NCBI RefSeq assembly: GCF_029714185.1
Contig: NZ_CP121671.1
Location: 1,240,001-1,304,000 of the forward strand
Reading direction: 5' to 3'
Source: Halobacillus naozhouensis
GTDB lineage: Bacteria > Bacillota > Bacilli > Bacillales > Halobacillaceae
DNA: 64,000 nucleotides
Part shown: one piece after another, positions 51,913 to 60,119 of the stretch
How the letters are laid out: each line of letters begins with the position of its first letter
Position numbering within the stretch: the first letter of the stretch is position 1
Position numbers and translations under genes: made by a program
The notes under the pieces: model-generated
The model's input: only the letters and a program-made list of their open reading frames with translations
Databases searched by the model: none
Told to the model about the DNA's origin: nothing

Positions 51913-53010
51913 TTAGTGAATTCGCTGTTCGGTTTCTTTATCGAAAAAGTGGACTTTGTTCATATCAATCGCAAGTTCGATGTCATCTCCACCGTTGATA
52001 TCAGAGCGGGAATCAACTCTTGCGATGAACTCTTGATCATCGAGTTTAGAATATAGATAAGATTCAGAGCCCATTAACTCAGCTACTTCAATGTAGGCTT
52101 TTATTTTCTTATCCGGATTGGCATCGATAAATAATGGTTCATCGTGCATATCCTCTGGACGTACACCGAGGATGACTTCTTTACCAATATAATTCTGTTC
52201 ACGCAGTGGCTTCAACTTTCCTTCTGGGACAGCAATGTTCACATCGCCTATTTCAATATGATCTTCACGAAGTGTGCCGGCAAAGAAGTTCATGGCAGGA
52301 GAGCCGATGAAACCACCGACAAAAACATTTTCCGGTTTATCATATACATCTTTAGGTGCTCCGACCTGTTGAATGATCCCGTCTTTCATAACGACAAGGC
52401 GAGTTGCCATCGTCATGGCCTCTGTCTGATCGTGGGTTACATAGATCGTTGTCGTCTGCAGACGCTGGTGAAGTTTTTGAATTTCGGCTCTCATTTGAAC
52501 ACGTAATTTGGCATCAAGGTTGGATAATGGTTCATCCATCAGGAACACTTTGGCATCACGTACAATAGCCCGTCCAAGCGCCACACGTTGACGCTGTCCA
52601 CCAGATAGAGCTTTCGGCTTACGGTCTAATAAAGCTTCAAGTCCCAGAATATTGGCTGCGTTGTTGACGCGCTGCTCAATTTCTTTTTTATCCATTTTAC
52701 GTAATTTAAGGCCGAACGCCATATTGTCATAAACATTCATATGTGGATAGAGCGCATAGTTTTGGAATACCATCGCAATGTCGCGGTCTTTAGGTGCAAC
52801 ATCATTCATACGCTTCTCGTCAATAATGAAATCGCCGTCAGTTATTTCTTCGAGTCCGGCAATCATTCTTAAGGTGGTTGATTTACCACAGCCTGATGGA
52901 CCTACAAAGACGATGAATTCTTTGTCACTAATATGTAGGTTGAAGTCATCAACGGCTTTTACCTTTTTGTCATACACTTTTTCAATATTATTTAACTTTA
53001 ACTCTGCCAT
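51913..53010 (-). CDS. msmX: Multi-sugar ABC transporter ATPase (MsmX/UgpC type)
   Basis: 365 aa. Walker A GPSGCGKST (37-45), LSGGQRQRV (135-143), Walker B VFLMDEP (155-161) and a C-terminal OB regulatory part (EVILGVRPEDMHDEP). In Bacillus one MsmX energises several carbohydrate importers whose operons lack an ATPase gene; the gene stands alone here too. AAGGAGCC lies before the ATG. A putative CcpA-binding site lies 22-37 nt upstream of the start, which would link it to carbon catabolite control. A PucR/CdaR regulator gene is located upstream on the same strand. Confidence 0.93.
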   Translation of the reverse strand: MAELKLNNIEKVYDKKVKAVDDFNLHISDKEFIVFVGPSGCGKSTTLRMIAGLEEITDGDFIIDEKRMNDVAPKDRDIAMVFQNYALYPHMNVYDNMAFGLKLRKMDKKEIEQRVNNAANILGLEALLDRKPKALSGGQRQRVALGRAIVRDAKVFLMDEPLSNLDAKLRVQMRAEIQKLHQRLQTTTIYVTHDQTEAMTMATRLVVMKDGIIQQVGAPKDVYDKPENVFVGGFIGSPAMNFFAGTLREDHIEIGDVNIAVPEGKLKPLREQNYIGKEVILGVRPEDMHDEPLFIDANPDKKIKAYIEVAELMGSESYLYSKLDDQEFIARVDSRSDINGGDDIELAIDMNKVHFFDKETEQRIH

Positions 53011-53031
53011 GTAAGGAGCCTCCCTGGTTTT

Positions 53032-53047
53032 TTGAAATCGCTTTCTT
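53032..53047. promoter_or_regulatory. Putative cre (CcpA) site upstream of msmX
   Basis: On the minus strand AAGAAAGCGATTTCAA fits the cre consensus WTGNAARCGNWWWCAW at all but one defined position (A instead of T at the second). Confidence 0.55.
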
Positions 53048-53090
53048 TGATTAATTTAAGTCTATCGCAGTGAATAGGAAGGGTAAATGG

Positions 53091-53132
53091 ACAACATGCA
53101 CAAAGAATGCTTTCATAATTTGTGCATGTTGT
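53091..53132. repeat. 14-bp perfect inverted repeat between the CdaR-like gene and msmX
   Basis: ACAACATGCACAAA and TTTGTGCATGTTGT with a 14-nt loop, directly after the regulator stop codon. It could end the regulator transcript or be an operator for msmX; there is no long T-run on the minus strand. Confidence 0.7.
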
Positions 53133-54032
53133 TTATTTGTCTGTCTCAAGTAAGGAAAGATACGTAACAACAGCTCCTTGGAACTGTTTAATATCGACAC
53201 CGGTTTTTTCAATGAATTTATCGACGCGATATTGTAAACTGTTTCTGTGCATATAAAGCCGCTTGGCTGCCAACGTAGCATTCGACCCAGATTCGAGAAA
53301 AATTTGAATCGTTTGAAGTAATTCTCGGTCGTCGCGAACACTGGCAAATAAGGCATCAGAAATCATGGTTCGTTCAGCTTCGGGCATGGCTTCAATGTAT
53401 AGCGATGGGATCACATCCTGAAAAGTCGCCACAGGACCGTTACCGTTTCGCATAGAGGTATGAAAACATTTCTCCGCCCATTGAAAAAATGGGGGAGCCT
53501 CAGTTGGGAATTCACTAAATTCACTGACGTAAAAGTGAATTTTTGTATAAAAGTCACTCATTAATACGTCAATCAGTGGCTGGAACGTGATCGTCTCCTG
53601 ATTGTTTTCCATGATTTCTTCGATGATCACACCTTGCTGATGGTTCTCCCAAAGCAGCGGCATCACTCGCGGAAACAAGGATTGCAGAGCTTCCCGAAAG
53701 GTTTGCCGATCAAGGTTTGGATCAGATAATGAAAAAAATACAAATCTAAACTTCTTCGGCAGTGGTTCAGCCGTAAATTTATCGGAATGACCTAGGATAT
53801 AGCTGGACCAGGCCTGCTCGCGGTCTGTTTTCTGATCATCCTGTTGAGGTATGGGAGTTAAAACCAGATGGAGAAGTTGAACCTCTCTTTGATTAAGCTC
53901 TGTCTTAAGAATGGCAATTACCTGATCTTCGTCCGTATGAAAAATTTGGTACTTATTGGATGGTTCTATATCCTGCTCATCTACAGTGATAAGCGAGGGG
54001 TAGATCTGTTTAAGTTGCTCGATTTTAGTCAT
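53133..54032 (-). CDS. CdaR/PucR-type transcriptional regulator
   Basis: 299 aa. The C-terminal PucR/CdaR helix-turn-helix is clear (FLESGSNATLAAKRLYMHRN, then SLQYRVDKFIEKTGVDIKQF). The N-terminal 220 residues are divergent and without a known sensor motif. The family controls sugar-acid, purine or amino-acid use, and the neighbour msmX hints at carbohydrates. The chosen start is MTKIEQLKQIYPSL behind AAGGAAGGA; the longest frame adds 22 hydrophobic residues without a ribosome site. Confidence 0.87.
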   Translation of the reverse strand: MTKIEQLKQIYPSLITVDEQDIEPSNKYQIFHTDEDQVIAILKTELNQREVQLLHLVLTPIPQQDDQKTDREQAWSSYILGHSDKFTAEPLPKKFRFVFFSLSDPNLDRQTFREALQSLFPRVMPLLWENHQQGVIIEEIMENNQETITFQPLIDVLMSDFYTKIHFYVSEFSEFPTEAPPFFQWAEKCFHTSMRNGNGPVATFQDVIPSLYIEAMPEAERTMISDALFASVRDDRELLQTIQIFLESGSNATLAAKRLYMHRNSLQYRVDKFIEKTGVDIKQFQGAVVTYLSLLETDK

Positions 54033-54143
54033 AGCGTCCTTCCTTTTTGAAGAAATCTCTACTATTATAGTAATACAAACAATTATTTCAGCAAACAAAG
54101 GAATTTTTTAGAATATAGGATGCAACTGAAGGAGGGGAAGGAT

Positions 54144-54425
54144 ATGGATCAAGTCGAGGAGAGAAGTCAATATGGACCAGAGTCTAAAAATCGGTTAAAA
54201 CGAATTGAAGGTCAAGTTCGTGGTGTATTAAGAATGATGGAAGAAGATAAGGAATGTAAAGAGGTTGTCACTCAGCTGGCAGCTGCCCGGTCAGCTATGG
54301 ACCGTGCTATCGGTTATATTGTAGCAAGAAATTTAGAAACAAGCATAAAACAGGCTCAGGGAGAAGACGACACTTCCCAAGAATATATAGAAGAAGCCGT
54401 TAAAATGATTGTCAAAAGTCGATAA
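54144..54425 (+). CDS. CsoR/RcnR-family (DUF156) transcriptional repressor
   Basis: 93 aa, all helical. KNRLKRIEGQVRGVLRMMEE and KECKEVVTQLAAARSAMDRA are the family core. Only one Cys (in KECKEV) is present; the His and second Cys of copper-sensing CsoR, or the second Cys of sulfur-sensing CstR, are absent (AIGYIVARNLE at that place). So copper sensing is improbable, and the signal is unknown. GGAGGGGAAGG lies before the chosen ATG. No metal or sulfur gene is adjacent. Confidence 0.88.
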   Translation: MDQVEERSQYGPESKNRLKRIEGQVRGVLRMMEEDKECKEVVTQLAAARSAMDRAIGYIVARNLETSIKQAQGEDDTSQEYIEEAVKMIVKSR

Positions 54426-54426
54426 A

Positions 54427-54469
54427 GGATAAGCGCTGTGCCTGAATTGCAGGCTTTCAGCGCTTATCC
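54427..54469. terminator. Bidirectional terminator hairpin
   Basis: GGATAAGCGCTG pairs with CAGCGCTTATCC, with an inner CCTG/CAGG stem; TTTATC follows on the minus strand. Lies between the CsoR-like gene and the convergent small gene. Confidence 0.75.
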
Positions 54470-54477
54470 AGTCCGCT

Positions 54478-54648
54478 CTATGACTCTGAGTGGTCCTCCT
54501 CTGGAATCGGATGAGTTTCCCCAATCTGCTCCCTGCCATAAACAGGCCGAGTAGGCTTTCCACCAGCCATTCCTTCATTAATCATACGATCAACGTCAAG
54601 TTCCAAGTGTTTTTTTCCTTCCGGATCGTAACTTTTCTTTTCACGCAT
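54478..54648 (-). CDS. Small hydrophilic protein, unknown (56 aa)
   Basis: Encodes MREKKSYDPEGKKHLELDVD, then RMINEGMAGGKPTRPVYGRE and an acidic His-containing end (QIGETHPIPEEDHSES). GGGGTGAT is well spaced before the ATG, a terminator follows, and the frame has good codon use, so I consider it real although short. Charged and probably disordered; small spore-enriched proteins of Bacillaceae look like this, but I do not recognise the family. Confidence 0.6.
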   Translation of the reverse strand: MREKKSYDPEGKKHLELDVDRMINEGMAGGKPTRPVYGREQIGETHPIPEEDHSES

Positions 54649-54839
54649 GTAATCACCCCGTTTTTATGTTGTCCAAATTGGTTTATCCTCACTAAGGCAA
54701 TAATTGGACGTAACCAGACAGCTGCCTTACTTCTAGCATAGAAAATATTAAAAAGACTCCGCTTTTATTTATATTGGCATCGCTTGTTTAAGTCATATAT
54801 AATTGGATCAGTTCTATGACTGAAATGAGGGTAATGCTA

Positions 54840-55976
54840 ATGAATGTAGTTATTTTAATAGCAGGAATGATGCTGATAGGAGCTGCAATTGGAGGGGTGA
54901 CGAATCACCTTGCCATTAAAATGCTTTTTCGACCATATAAACCGATAAAAATCGGAAATTTCCAAGTTCCTTTCACACCGGGTCTGATACCAAAGCGGCG
55001 CGATGAACTGTCACGTCAGCTTGGAGCGATGGTCGTCAATCACCTTCTAACGGCTGACGGACTACGAAGAAAGATTGAAGGCCAGGCTTTTGAAAATCAG
55101 TTAACGACTTTTGTTCAGGAAGAAGTAGAGAAGCTGCTGAACAATGATGAATCGATTCAGGAGATTTTATCTTCACTTGATCTCCAACTGGATCAGGAAC
55201 GTTTGGAAGATTCGATTTCCACATGGGTGGAAGAACGGTATGATTCGATGATGGTGGGTGTAAGAGAGCGAAAAGCGGCCGAAATGCTGCCTGAGGAATG
55301 GAAAGATAAGCTCGAGAAAAGTGCTGACGAATTTGCTGTTTACATTCAGGAACGTGTGAGAATGTACCTTGATAGTTATGAAGGAAAAGAGCGAATCGCT
55401 GATCTTATTGATGATTACTTGGACAGTCAGGGGTTTCTCGGAAATATGATCTCTTCTTTTATGGGGTCAGAGCGGCTTATCGATCGCATCCATCCTGTAC
55501 TCCTTAAATATGTCTCAGCCAGAGAGGCCACGGATTGGCTGCAATCCATGATTCAAGCTGAGTTAAGTAAAGCATTAAATCGACCTGTGAAAGAACTGGA
55601 AGATAAGATTGGAAAAACAACCATTGCCGGAGCAATTGGTCAGTTAGTTAGCCGCTGGCTGCCAATGGAGCAATGGCTCAATCGTTCTTTATCGGACTGG
55701 GTGAAACCGGTCCAATCTAAAATCATTTTGGACGTGATTCCAGCAGTAACCCCTAAGGTTACAGAGCTGCTGGCTTCACGAATGGAGCGAATGATGAATT
55801 CGATGAATCTTTCCGGGGTTGTCGAAGAGCAGGTTTCCTCCTTTCCGGTTGAACGCTTAGAAGAAATCGTTCTCGGTATTTCCAAGCGGGAATTTAAGAT
55901 GATTACTTACTTAGGAGCGTTGCTTGGTGGCCTGATTGGAGTAGTCCAGGGAATTATAGCTGTTCTGCTGGGATAA
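54840..55976 (+). CDS. yheB: DUF445 family membrane protein YheB
   Basis: 378 aa (B. subtilis YheB has about 377). One membrane segment lies at each end: GMMLIGAAIGGVTNHLAIKM (about 7-26) and GALLGGLIGVVQGIIAVLLG at the end. The conserved LFRPYKPIKIGNFQVPFTPG and LIPKRRDELSRQLG follow the first. The helical middle is charged. Function unknown; the family is found in many spore formers. GAGGGT lies 7 nt before the chosen ATG. yheA follows, as in B. subtilis where yheA and yheB are neighbours. Confidence 0.92.
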   Translation: MNVVILIAGMMLIGAAIGGVTNHLAIKMLFRPYKPIKIGNFQVPFTPGLIPKRRDELSRQLGAMVVNHLLTADGLRRKIEGQAFENQLTTFVQEEVEKLLNNDESIQEILSSLDLQLDQERLEDSISTWVEERYDSMMVGVRERKAAEMLPEEWKDKLEKSADEFAVYIQERVRMYLDSYEGKERIADLIDDYLDSQGFLGNMISSFMGSERLIDRIHPVLLKYVSAREATDWLQSMIQAELSKALNRPVKELEDKIGKTTIAGAIGQLVSRWLPMEQWLNRSLSDWVKPVQSKIILDVIPAVTPKVTELLASRMERMMNSMNLSGVVEEQVSSFPVERLEEIVLGISKREFKMITYLGALLGGLIGVVQGIIAVLLG

Positions 55977-56013
55977 CAAGCTCGTCCTATACATGATTAG
56001 ACGAGTTTGTTAT
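55975..56013 (+). terminator. Terminator after yheB
   Basis: AACAAGCTCGTC pairs with GACGAGTTTGTT (one wobble pair). Overlaps the stop codon. Confidence 0.65.
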
Positions 56014-56060
56014 AGTGGGGAAGGAGTTAATCACTCAATATCTAGGAGGTACGTGAATTT

Positions 56061-56420
56061 ATGGCTAATATTTATGACAATGCTTACGATCTTGAAAAAG
56101 CGATTCGTAATAGTGAAGAATTTCAAGGACTTAAAGAAGCTTATGAGGCGGTAATGAGCGAAGAGTCTGCTAAAAAAATGTTCGAAGACTTCCGCCAAAC
56201 TCAAATCACTTTGCAGCAAAAGCAAATGCAAGGTGAAGAAATTAGTGAAGAAGAAGTGGAACAAGCACGCCAGGTTGTTGAGCTAGTACAGCAGCACCCG
56301 CAAATTTCAACGCTGATGGAACAGGAACAGCGTTTGAACACGGTAATCAACGACGTGAGCCAGATTATTACAAAGCCGCTTGAAGAGCTATACGGCAATC
56401 CTGAAGAACCACAACAGTAA
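56061..56420 (+). CDS. yheA: YheA/YmcA-family protein (UPF0342)
   Basis: 119 aa, fully helical. MANIYDNAYDLEKAIRNSEE, then MFEDFRQTQITLQQKQMQGE match YheA. The family (Com_YlbF fold) includes YlbF and YmcA, which form the Y-complex that guides RNase Y and development in B. subtilis; YheA itself is less well studied. AGGAGGTACG lies before the ATG. Follows yheB by 84 nt. Confidence 0.93.
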   Translation: MANIYDNAYDLEKAIRNSEEFQGLKEAYEAVMSEESAKKMFEDFRQTQITLQQKQMQGEEISEEEVEQARQVVELVQQHPQISTLMEQEQRLNTVINDVSQIITKPLEELYGNPEEPQQ

Positions 56421-56431
56421 TTTTTTGTATT

Positions 56432-56465
56432 AAAAGTCGTCCTGAGGGGCGGCTTTTATTTTTTT
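56432..56465 (+). terminator. Intrinsic terminator of yheA
   Basis: AAAAGTCGTCC pairs with GGGCGGCTTTT (wobble pairs), then ATTTTTTT. Confidence 0.85.
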
Positions 56466-56705
56466 GCCCCACACGACGTAGGGTAGTTCGGTGTTGGCAC
56501 AGACCCTACACGAAGTAGGGGCGTTCGGCGTTGGTACAGGACGTGCCGAACTTAGTAGAACTTCCGCTATTCCCGCTTTTAACCGAACTTCATTGGCTAC
56601 AAACCTAGCTGAACTTCCGATATCTCCGGTCCTAACCGACTTTCTTGAATGCCGCTCTTGGCCGAATTCCTCCTTTTGTCTACCAGGGCGCTTGCTCCTA
56701 TGAAA
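56465..56705. repeat. Dispersed composite repeat, copy 2
   Basis: Again directly after a terminator. Two 37-nt units start at 56467 (CCCCACACGACGTAGGGTAG) and 56504 (CCCTACACGAAGTAGGGGCG). Then four to five units of 26-27 nt begin with GAACTT, GACTTT or GAATTC. Homologous to copy 1 but with more of the short units. The frames covering it on both strands have no ribosome sites and are considered non-coding. Confidence 0.78.
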
Positions 56706-56791
56706 GTTTTTGTGTTTATTTGGCAATTTTTGCAGGAATTTTTAAGATAGAGACGAATTTTATAGTTAAGCAAAAAGCTAAGGAGGATATC

Positions 56792-57562
56792 ATGCGCTTT
56801 ATTCACATAGAGCAAGAGGATAGTTTCATCCATTTACGCTTCAACCGCGGGGAGAAATATAATGCTTTAAACGTTGAAATGCTCCAGGAACTTGCCGAAG
56901 CGGTTCAGGTAGTGAAGGAGCATGAGGCACAAATTGTTGTTTTTTCTGGCACCGGAGACGGCTTTTGTGCAGGCGGTGATATTACGATGATGAAAGAAAT
57001 TCATGAACCTGACGTTTACGAGCAAGTGATGAACGATATTGAGACCATTGTGACAACGATCTTTAATATGCCTAAAATTGTCATTGCAGCCGTACATGGC
57101 CCGGTGGTCGGGCTCGGACTAAGTTTAGCACTGGCTGCGGACTACTTGATAGCTGATGCTGATGCGAACATCTCGATGAATTTCATCGGAATCGGCCTAG
57201 TTCCTGACGGTGGAGGGCATTTCTTCCTAGAACAGCGTCTCGGGACGCATCGTGCAAAACATTTTGCTTGGGAGGGTCGAAGTCTGCGGGCAAAGGAAGC
57301 GTATGATTTTAACATCGTTGATGTCGTTGTCAATGGAGAAATTCATCAGGAAGCGGCCGATTTGGCGTTAAGGTGGAGTCAGAGCCCATTAAAGTCGATG
57401 GTGACGACGAAGAGTATTTATCATCAATATCGTCAAGATCATCTATTGCAGTATTTGGCAAAGGAAAGAAAAGCCCAGTGGGAGCTGCGGCAATCAGATG
57501 ACCATAAAGAAGGAGTTAAGGCGTTTCTAGAGAAGCGCAAACCTCATTTTAAGGGGAAATGA
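56792..57562 (+). CDS. yhaR: Enoyl-CoA hydratase/isomerase family protein YhaR
   Basis: 256 aa crotonase fold. CoA-binding and oxyanion-hole regions KYNALNVEMLQELAEAVQ, GTGDGFCAGGDITMMKE and AAVHGPVVGLGLSLALAADY are complete; the second active-site region is GIGLVPDGGGHFFLEQRLG. Reaction unknown; it resembles PaaG-type hydratases. AAGGAGG lies before the ATG, so the longer upstream frame running into the repeat element is rejected. Gene order yhaR, yhzD (opposite strand), yhaQ, yhaP is close to that of B. subtilis. Confidence 0.9.
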   Translation: MRFIHIEQEDSFIHLRFNRGEKYNALNVEMLQELAEAVQVVKEHEAQIVVFSGTGDGFCAGGDITMMKEIHEPDVYEQVMNDIETIVTTIFNMPKIVIAAVHGPVVGLGLSLALAADYLIADADANISMNFIGIGLVPDGGGHFFLEQRLGTHRAKHFAWEGRSLRAKEAYDFNIVDVVVNGEIHQEAADLALRWSQSPLKSMVTTKSIYHQYRQDHLLQYLAKERKAQWELRQSDDHKEGVKAFLEKRKPHFKGK

Positions 57563-57590
57563 AAAAGTCGCGTGAGGGCGCGACTTTTTG
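57562..57590. terminator. Bidirectional terminator
   Basis: AAAAAGTCGCG pairs with CGCGACTTTTT; between yhaR and convergent yhzD. Confidence 0.9.
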
Positions 57591-57596
57591 AAATGG

Positions 57597-57782
57597 TTAC
57601 CTATGGAATAAAACCAGATGTCCTTCAGGGGCTACACAACGGTGGGTATATTCACTAAATCCATGTTCCTCGAGTTTGTCCCCCCCGATTTTCTTGGCCT
57701 CTGAATCATTTTCAGCTTCAAATGATTCATCTAATACATTAGTTCCGTCTTTTTCGAATACAGTTAAAAAGTATTTCTTCAT
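57597..57782 (-). CDS. yhzD: YhzD-like small protein
   Basis: 61 aa. KKYFLTVFEKDGTNVLDESF, then EAENDSEAKKIGGDKLEEHG and THRCVAPEGHLVLFHR. The whole length matches Bacillus YhzD, a small cytosolic alpha/beta protein of unknown function. GGAGGG lies before the ATG. Its position between yhaR and yhaQ agrees with the name. Confidence 0.8.
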   Translation of the reverse strand: MKKYFLTVFEKDGTNVLDESFEAENDSEAKKIGGDKLEEHGFSEYTHRCVAPEGHLVLFHR

Positions 57783-57882
57783 TATTGACCCTCCATGAAC
57801 AAGTCTTCACTACTATTAATTTGTCATGAACGGTCGATTTTCCTGCCTGATTTTGCGTTTTCGAAAAAAGTTCATGAATTTG

Positions 57883-57908
57883 TGAAACTACTTTAAGGGT
57901 AACTCGTA
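57883..57908 (+). promoter_or_regulatory. Sigma-W type ECF promoter of yhaQP
   Basis: TGAAAC, exactly 16 nt, CGTA: an exact match to the sigma-W consensus. It lies 28 nt upstream of the yhaQ start codon, in the only intergenic region before this operon. Confidence 0.65.
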
Positions 57909-57936
57909 TGTTAAATGGGAAGAGAGGAGAATGATC

Positions 57937-58836
57937 GTGACGTTAAGATTAGATCATGTAACAAAGAAATTTGGCTCACATACAGCAGTAAATCAGTTAT
58001 CACTTGAAATTCCAGAAAAACAAATCTTTGGGTTTCTTGGAGCTAACGGGGCAGGTAAAACGACAACCTTTCGAATGATTCTCGGGCTATTACAAGAGAC
58101 AGAAGGGTCGATTTCCTGGAATAACGGAGAGATCGGTTATGACCAAAGCCATTTGATTGGCTACTTACCTGAGGAGCGAGGACTCTATCCGAAAATGAAG
58201 GTGCGTGATCAGCTTGTTTATTTAGCGAAACTTCGTGGGATGAAGAAATCTGACTCGCTAAACGAACTCGATTATTGGCTGGAACGTTTTAAAGTACCAG
58301 ATTATAAATCGAAGAAAGTAGAGGAGCTCTCTAAAGGGAATCAGCAAAAAATTCAATTCATATCAGCTGTTTTACATAAACCCAAGCTGTTGATCTTGGA
58401 TGAACCGTTCTCAGGACTCGATCCTGTGAATGTGGAAATGCTGAAAGAAGCGGTTGTTGACTTAAAGGAGTCCGGGATGTCGATTGTATTTTCATCCCAC
58501 CGCATGGAGCATGTAGAGGAATTGTGTGAGAACCTGTGTATTCTTCACCATGGTACGCCAGTCGTCCATGGCCGCCTGAAGGACATTAAACGTTCTTTCG
58601 GCAAGAAAAATGTTCGCGTTAAAGCTGATTTTGACACGGAATTCTTAAAACGAATATCAGGAGTCACCAAATATAAAGCTTTTGGTGAGGGCTGCGATTT
58701 ACAGGTTGAGAGTGAAGACATTTCGCAAAAGATTTTCACTGAATTAAATGGAAAGGGGTTTGTCAGGTCATTCATACTTGAGGAGCCGTCTCTAAATGAT
58801 ATTTTTATCGAGAAAGTAGGTGCCTCTTATGAATAA
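57937..58836 (+). CDS. yhaQ: ABC transporter ATP-binding protein YhaQ (NatA-like)
   Basis: 299 aa. Walker A GANGAGKT (35-42), signature LSKGNQQKIQF, Walker B LLILDEP and SSHRMEHVEELC. The C-terminal part from about residue 215 is the DUF4162-type extension of NatA-like ATPases. With YhaP it forms an ABC-2 exporter, perhaps for Na+, a drug or a peptide. GTG lies 7 nt after GAGGAG and is taken as the start; an ATG two codons upstream overlaps the ribosome site. The stop overlaps yhaP by 8 nt. Confidence 0.92.
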   Translation: MTLRLDHVTKKFGSHTAVNQLSLEIPEKQIFGFLGANGAGKTTTFRMILGLLQETEGSISWNNGEIGYDQSHLIGYLPEERGLYPKMKVRDQLVYLAKLRGMKKSDSLNELDYWLERFKVPDYKSKKVEELSKGNQQKIQFISAVLHKPKLLILDEPFSGLDPVNVEMLKEAVVDLKESGMSIVFSSHRMEHVEELCENLCILHHGTPVVHGRLKDIKRSFGKKNVRVKADFDTEFLKRISGVTKYKAFGEGCDLQVESEDISQKIFTELNGKGFVRSFILEEPSLNDIFIEKVGASYE

Positions 58837-60073
58837 ATTCTTCATTATGGTCGGTCATACATTTATGAACCGGGTTAAAACGAAATCTTTTCTGATTACA
58901 ACGCTTGTTTCTCTTATATTAATTACTGCCCTGTCTAATATTCAAACGATCATTGAAGCCTTTAGTGATGGGGAAGAAGGGGACAAAATTGCCTTAATTA
59001 GTGACAATGAAGAATGGGCCAGCACGCTTGTTGATACGATCGCCGTAAATGATTCGCTTACATTAGAACGAGTTGATCAATCCTTAGAAAAAGCGAAACA
59101 AGCGGTGAAAGAAGGCACGTATGAATCAGTTGTAAAAATTACAACAGGAGAAAACGGCCTTCCAGAAGCCACTTATTTTGCAGAGCAAATTGCTTCTACT
59201 GAGAACAGTGAGCCCATCAAACAAGCTCTCCAGCAAATTAAAGTAGGGATTGCTACTGAAGAAGCAGGAGTAGACCAGGCCACATTACAGCAAATCTCCT
59301 CACCGGTAACGTTTAATACCATAGCTTTAGAGGAAAGTGCAAAATCAGAGGAAGAACTGGCCCAAACACGCGGGCTGGTGTACGTGATGCTGTTCCTGCT
59401 TTATATGTCTGTTATTATGTATGGAAGTATGATTGCAACTGAAGTGGCCACTGAAAAATCAAGCCGGGTTATGGAAATATTGATTTCGAGCGTTTCGCCT
59501 GTATCGCAAATGTTCGCCAAAATTATTGGAATTGCTCTCGTCGGAATTCTGCAGTTTTCATTAATTCTGCTAGTAGGCTACCTGGGCATCCAGCAAGGTG
59601 GCGAAGGCTCAATCATGGAAGGCTTTGGTTTATCTGATATCCAGGGCTCAATCATCGCATTCGCCATACTATTCTTTATTTTAGGCTATATGCTTTATGC
59701 TACCTTAGCGGCAACACTCGGCTCGCTTGTCAGCCGGTTAGAAGATGCTCAGCAGATGATTTCACCAATGGTGTATCTCATTTTAGCCGCTTTTTTCATT
59801 TCTATATTTGGCTTGAATGCACCCGATTCTACTTTTATAACCGTTACCTCGTATATCCCATTTTTCTCGCCATTAATCATGTTCTTGCGCGTAGGAATGC
59901 TGGATATTCCAGTATGGGAAGTCATTCTTTCGGTCGGAGTGCTGGTCGGATCTATCGCTTTGCTCGCCTGGTTTGGTGCCCGCGTTTATAGTGGTGGTGT
60001 GCTGCTTTATGGGAAGTCATCGTCATTTAAGGATATTAAGAAGGCAATGCAGTTGTCGAAGAAAGAAGGTTAA
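58829..60073 (+). CDS. yhaP: ABC-2 permease YhaP (NatB-like)
   Basis: 414 aa. One membrane segment near the N-terminus (about 20-37), a large extracytoplasmic domain (about 40-175), then five to six membrane segments. The segment ATEVATEKSSRVMEILISSV is the signature of NatB/YhaP/DrrB-type permeases. It is the membrane partner of YhaQ. B. subtilis NatAB exports Na+; whether YhaQP does is unknown, although a large outer domain is shared. Ribosome site AGGTG within the yhaQ end. Confidence 0.92.
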   Translation: MNKFFIMVGHTFMNRVKTKSFLITTLVSLILITALSNIQTIIEAFSDGEEGDKIALISDNEEWASTLVDTIAVNDSLTLERVDQSLEKAKQAVKEGTYESVVKITTGENGLPEATYFAEQIASTENSEPIKQALQQIKVGIATEEAGVDQATLQQISSPVTFNTIALEESAKSEEELAQTRGLVYVMLFLLYMSVIMYGSMIATEVATEKSSRVMEILISSVSPVSQMFAKIIGIALVGILQFSLILLVGYLGIQQGGEGSIMEGFGLSDIQGSIIAFAILFFILGYMLYATLAATLGSLVSRLEDAQQMISPMVYLILAAFFISIFGLNAPDSTFITVTSYIPFFSPLIMFLRVGMLDIPVWEVILSVGVLVGSIALLAWFGARVYSGGVLLYGKSSSFKDIKKAMQLSKKEG

Positions 60074-60081
60074 TGTAATGG

Positions 60082-60119
60082 AAGCCTCCATCTTTTTAAA
60101 AGGTGGAGGTTTCTATTTA
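60082..60119 (+). terminator. Intrinsic terminator of yhaQP
   Basis: CCTCCATCTT pairs with AAGGTGGAGG and extends through AAG/TTT, then TTTCTATTT. The following 275 nt to the next gene hold nothing recognisable. Confidence 0.85.

Noticed and set aside
56465..56705. CRISPR array
   Set aside because: The 26-27-nt units are contiguous and degenerate, without spacer/repeat alternation, and no cas genes are present.
56430..56726. Frames on both strands (98 and 70 codons) in the composite repeat
   Set aside because: They exist because the repeat units lack stops; no ribosome sites and homologous copy 1 has no matching frame.
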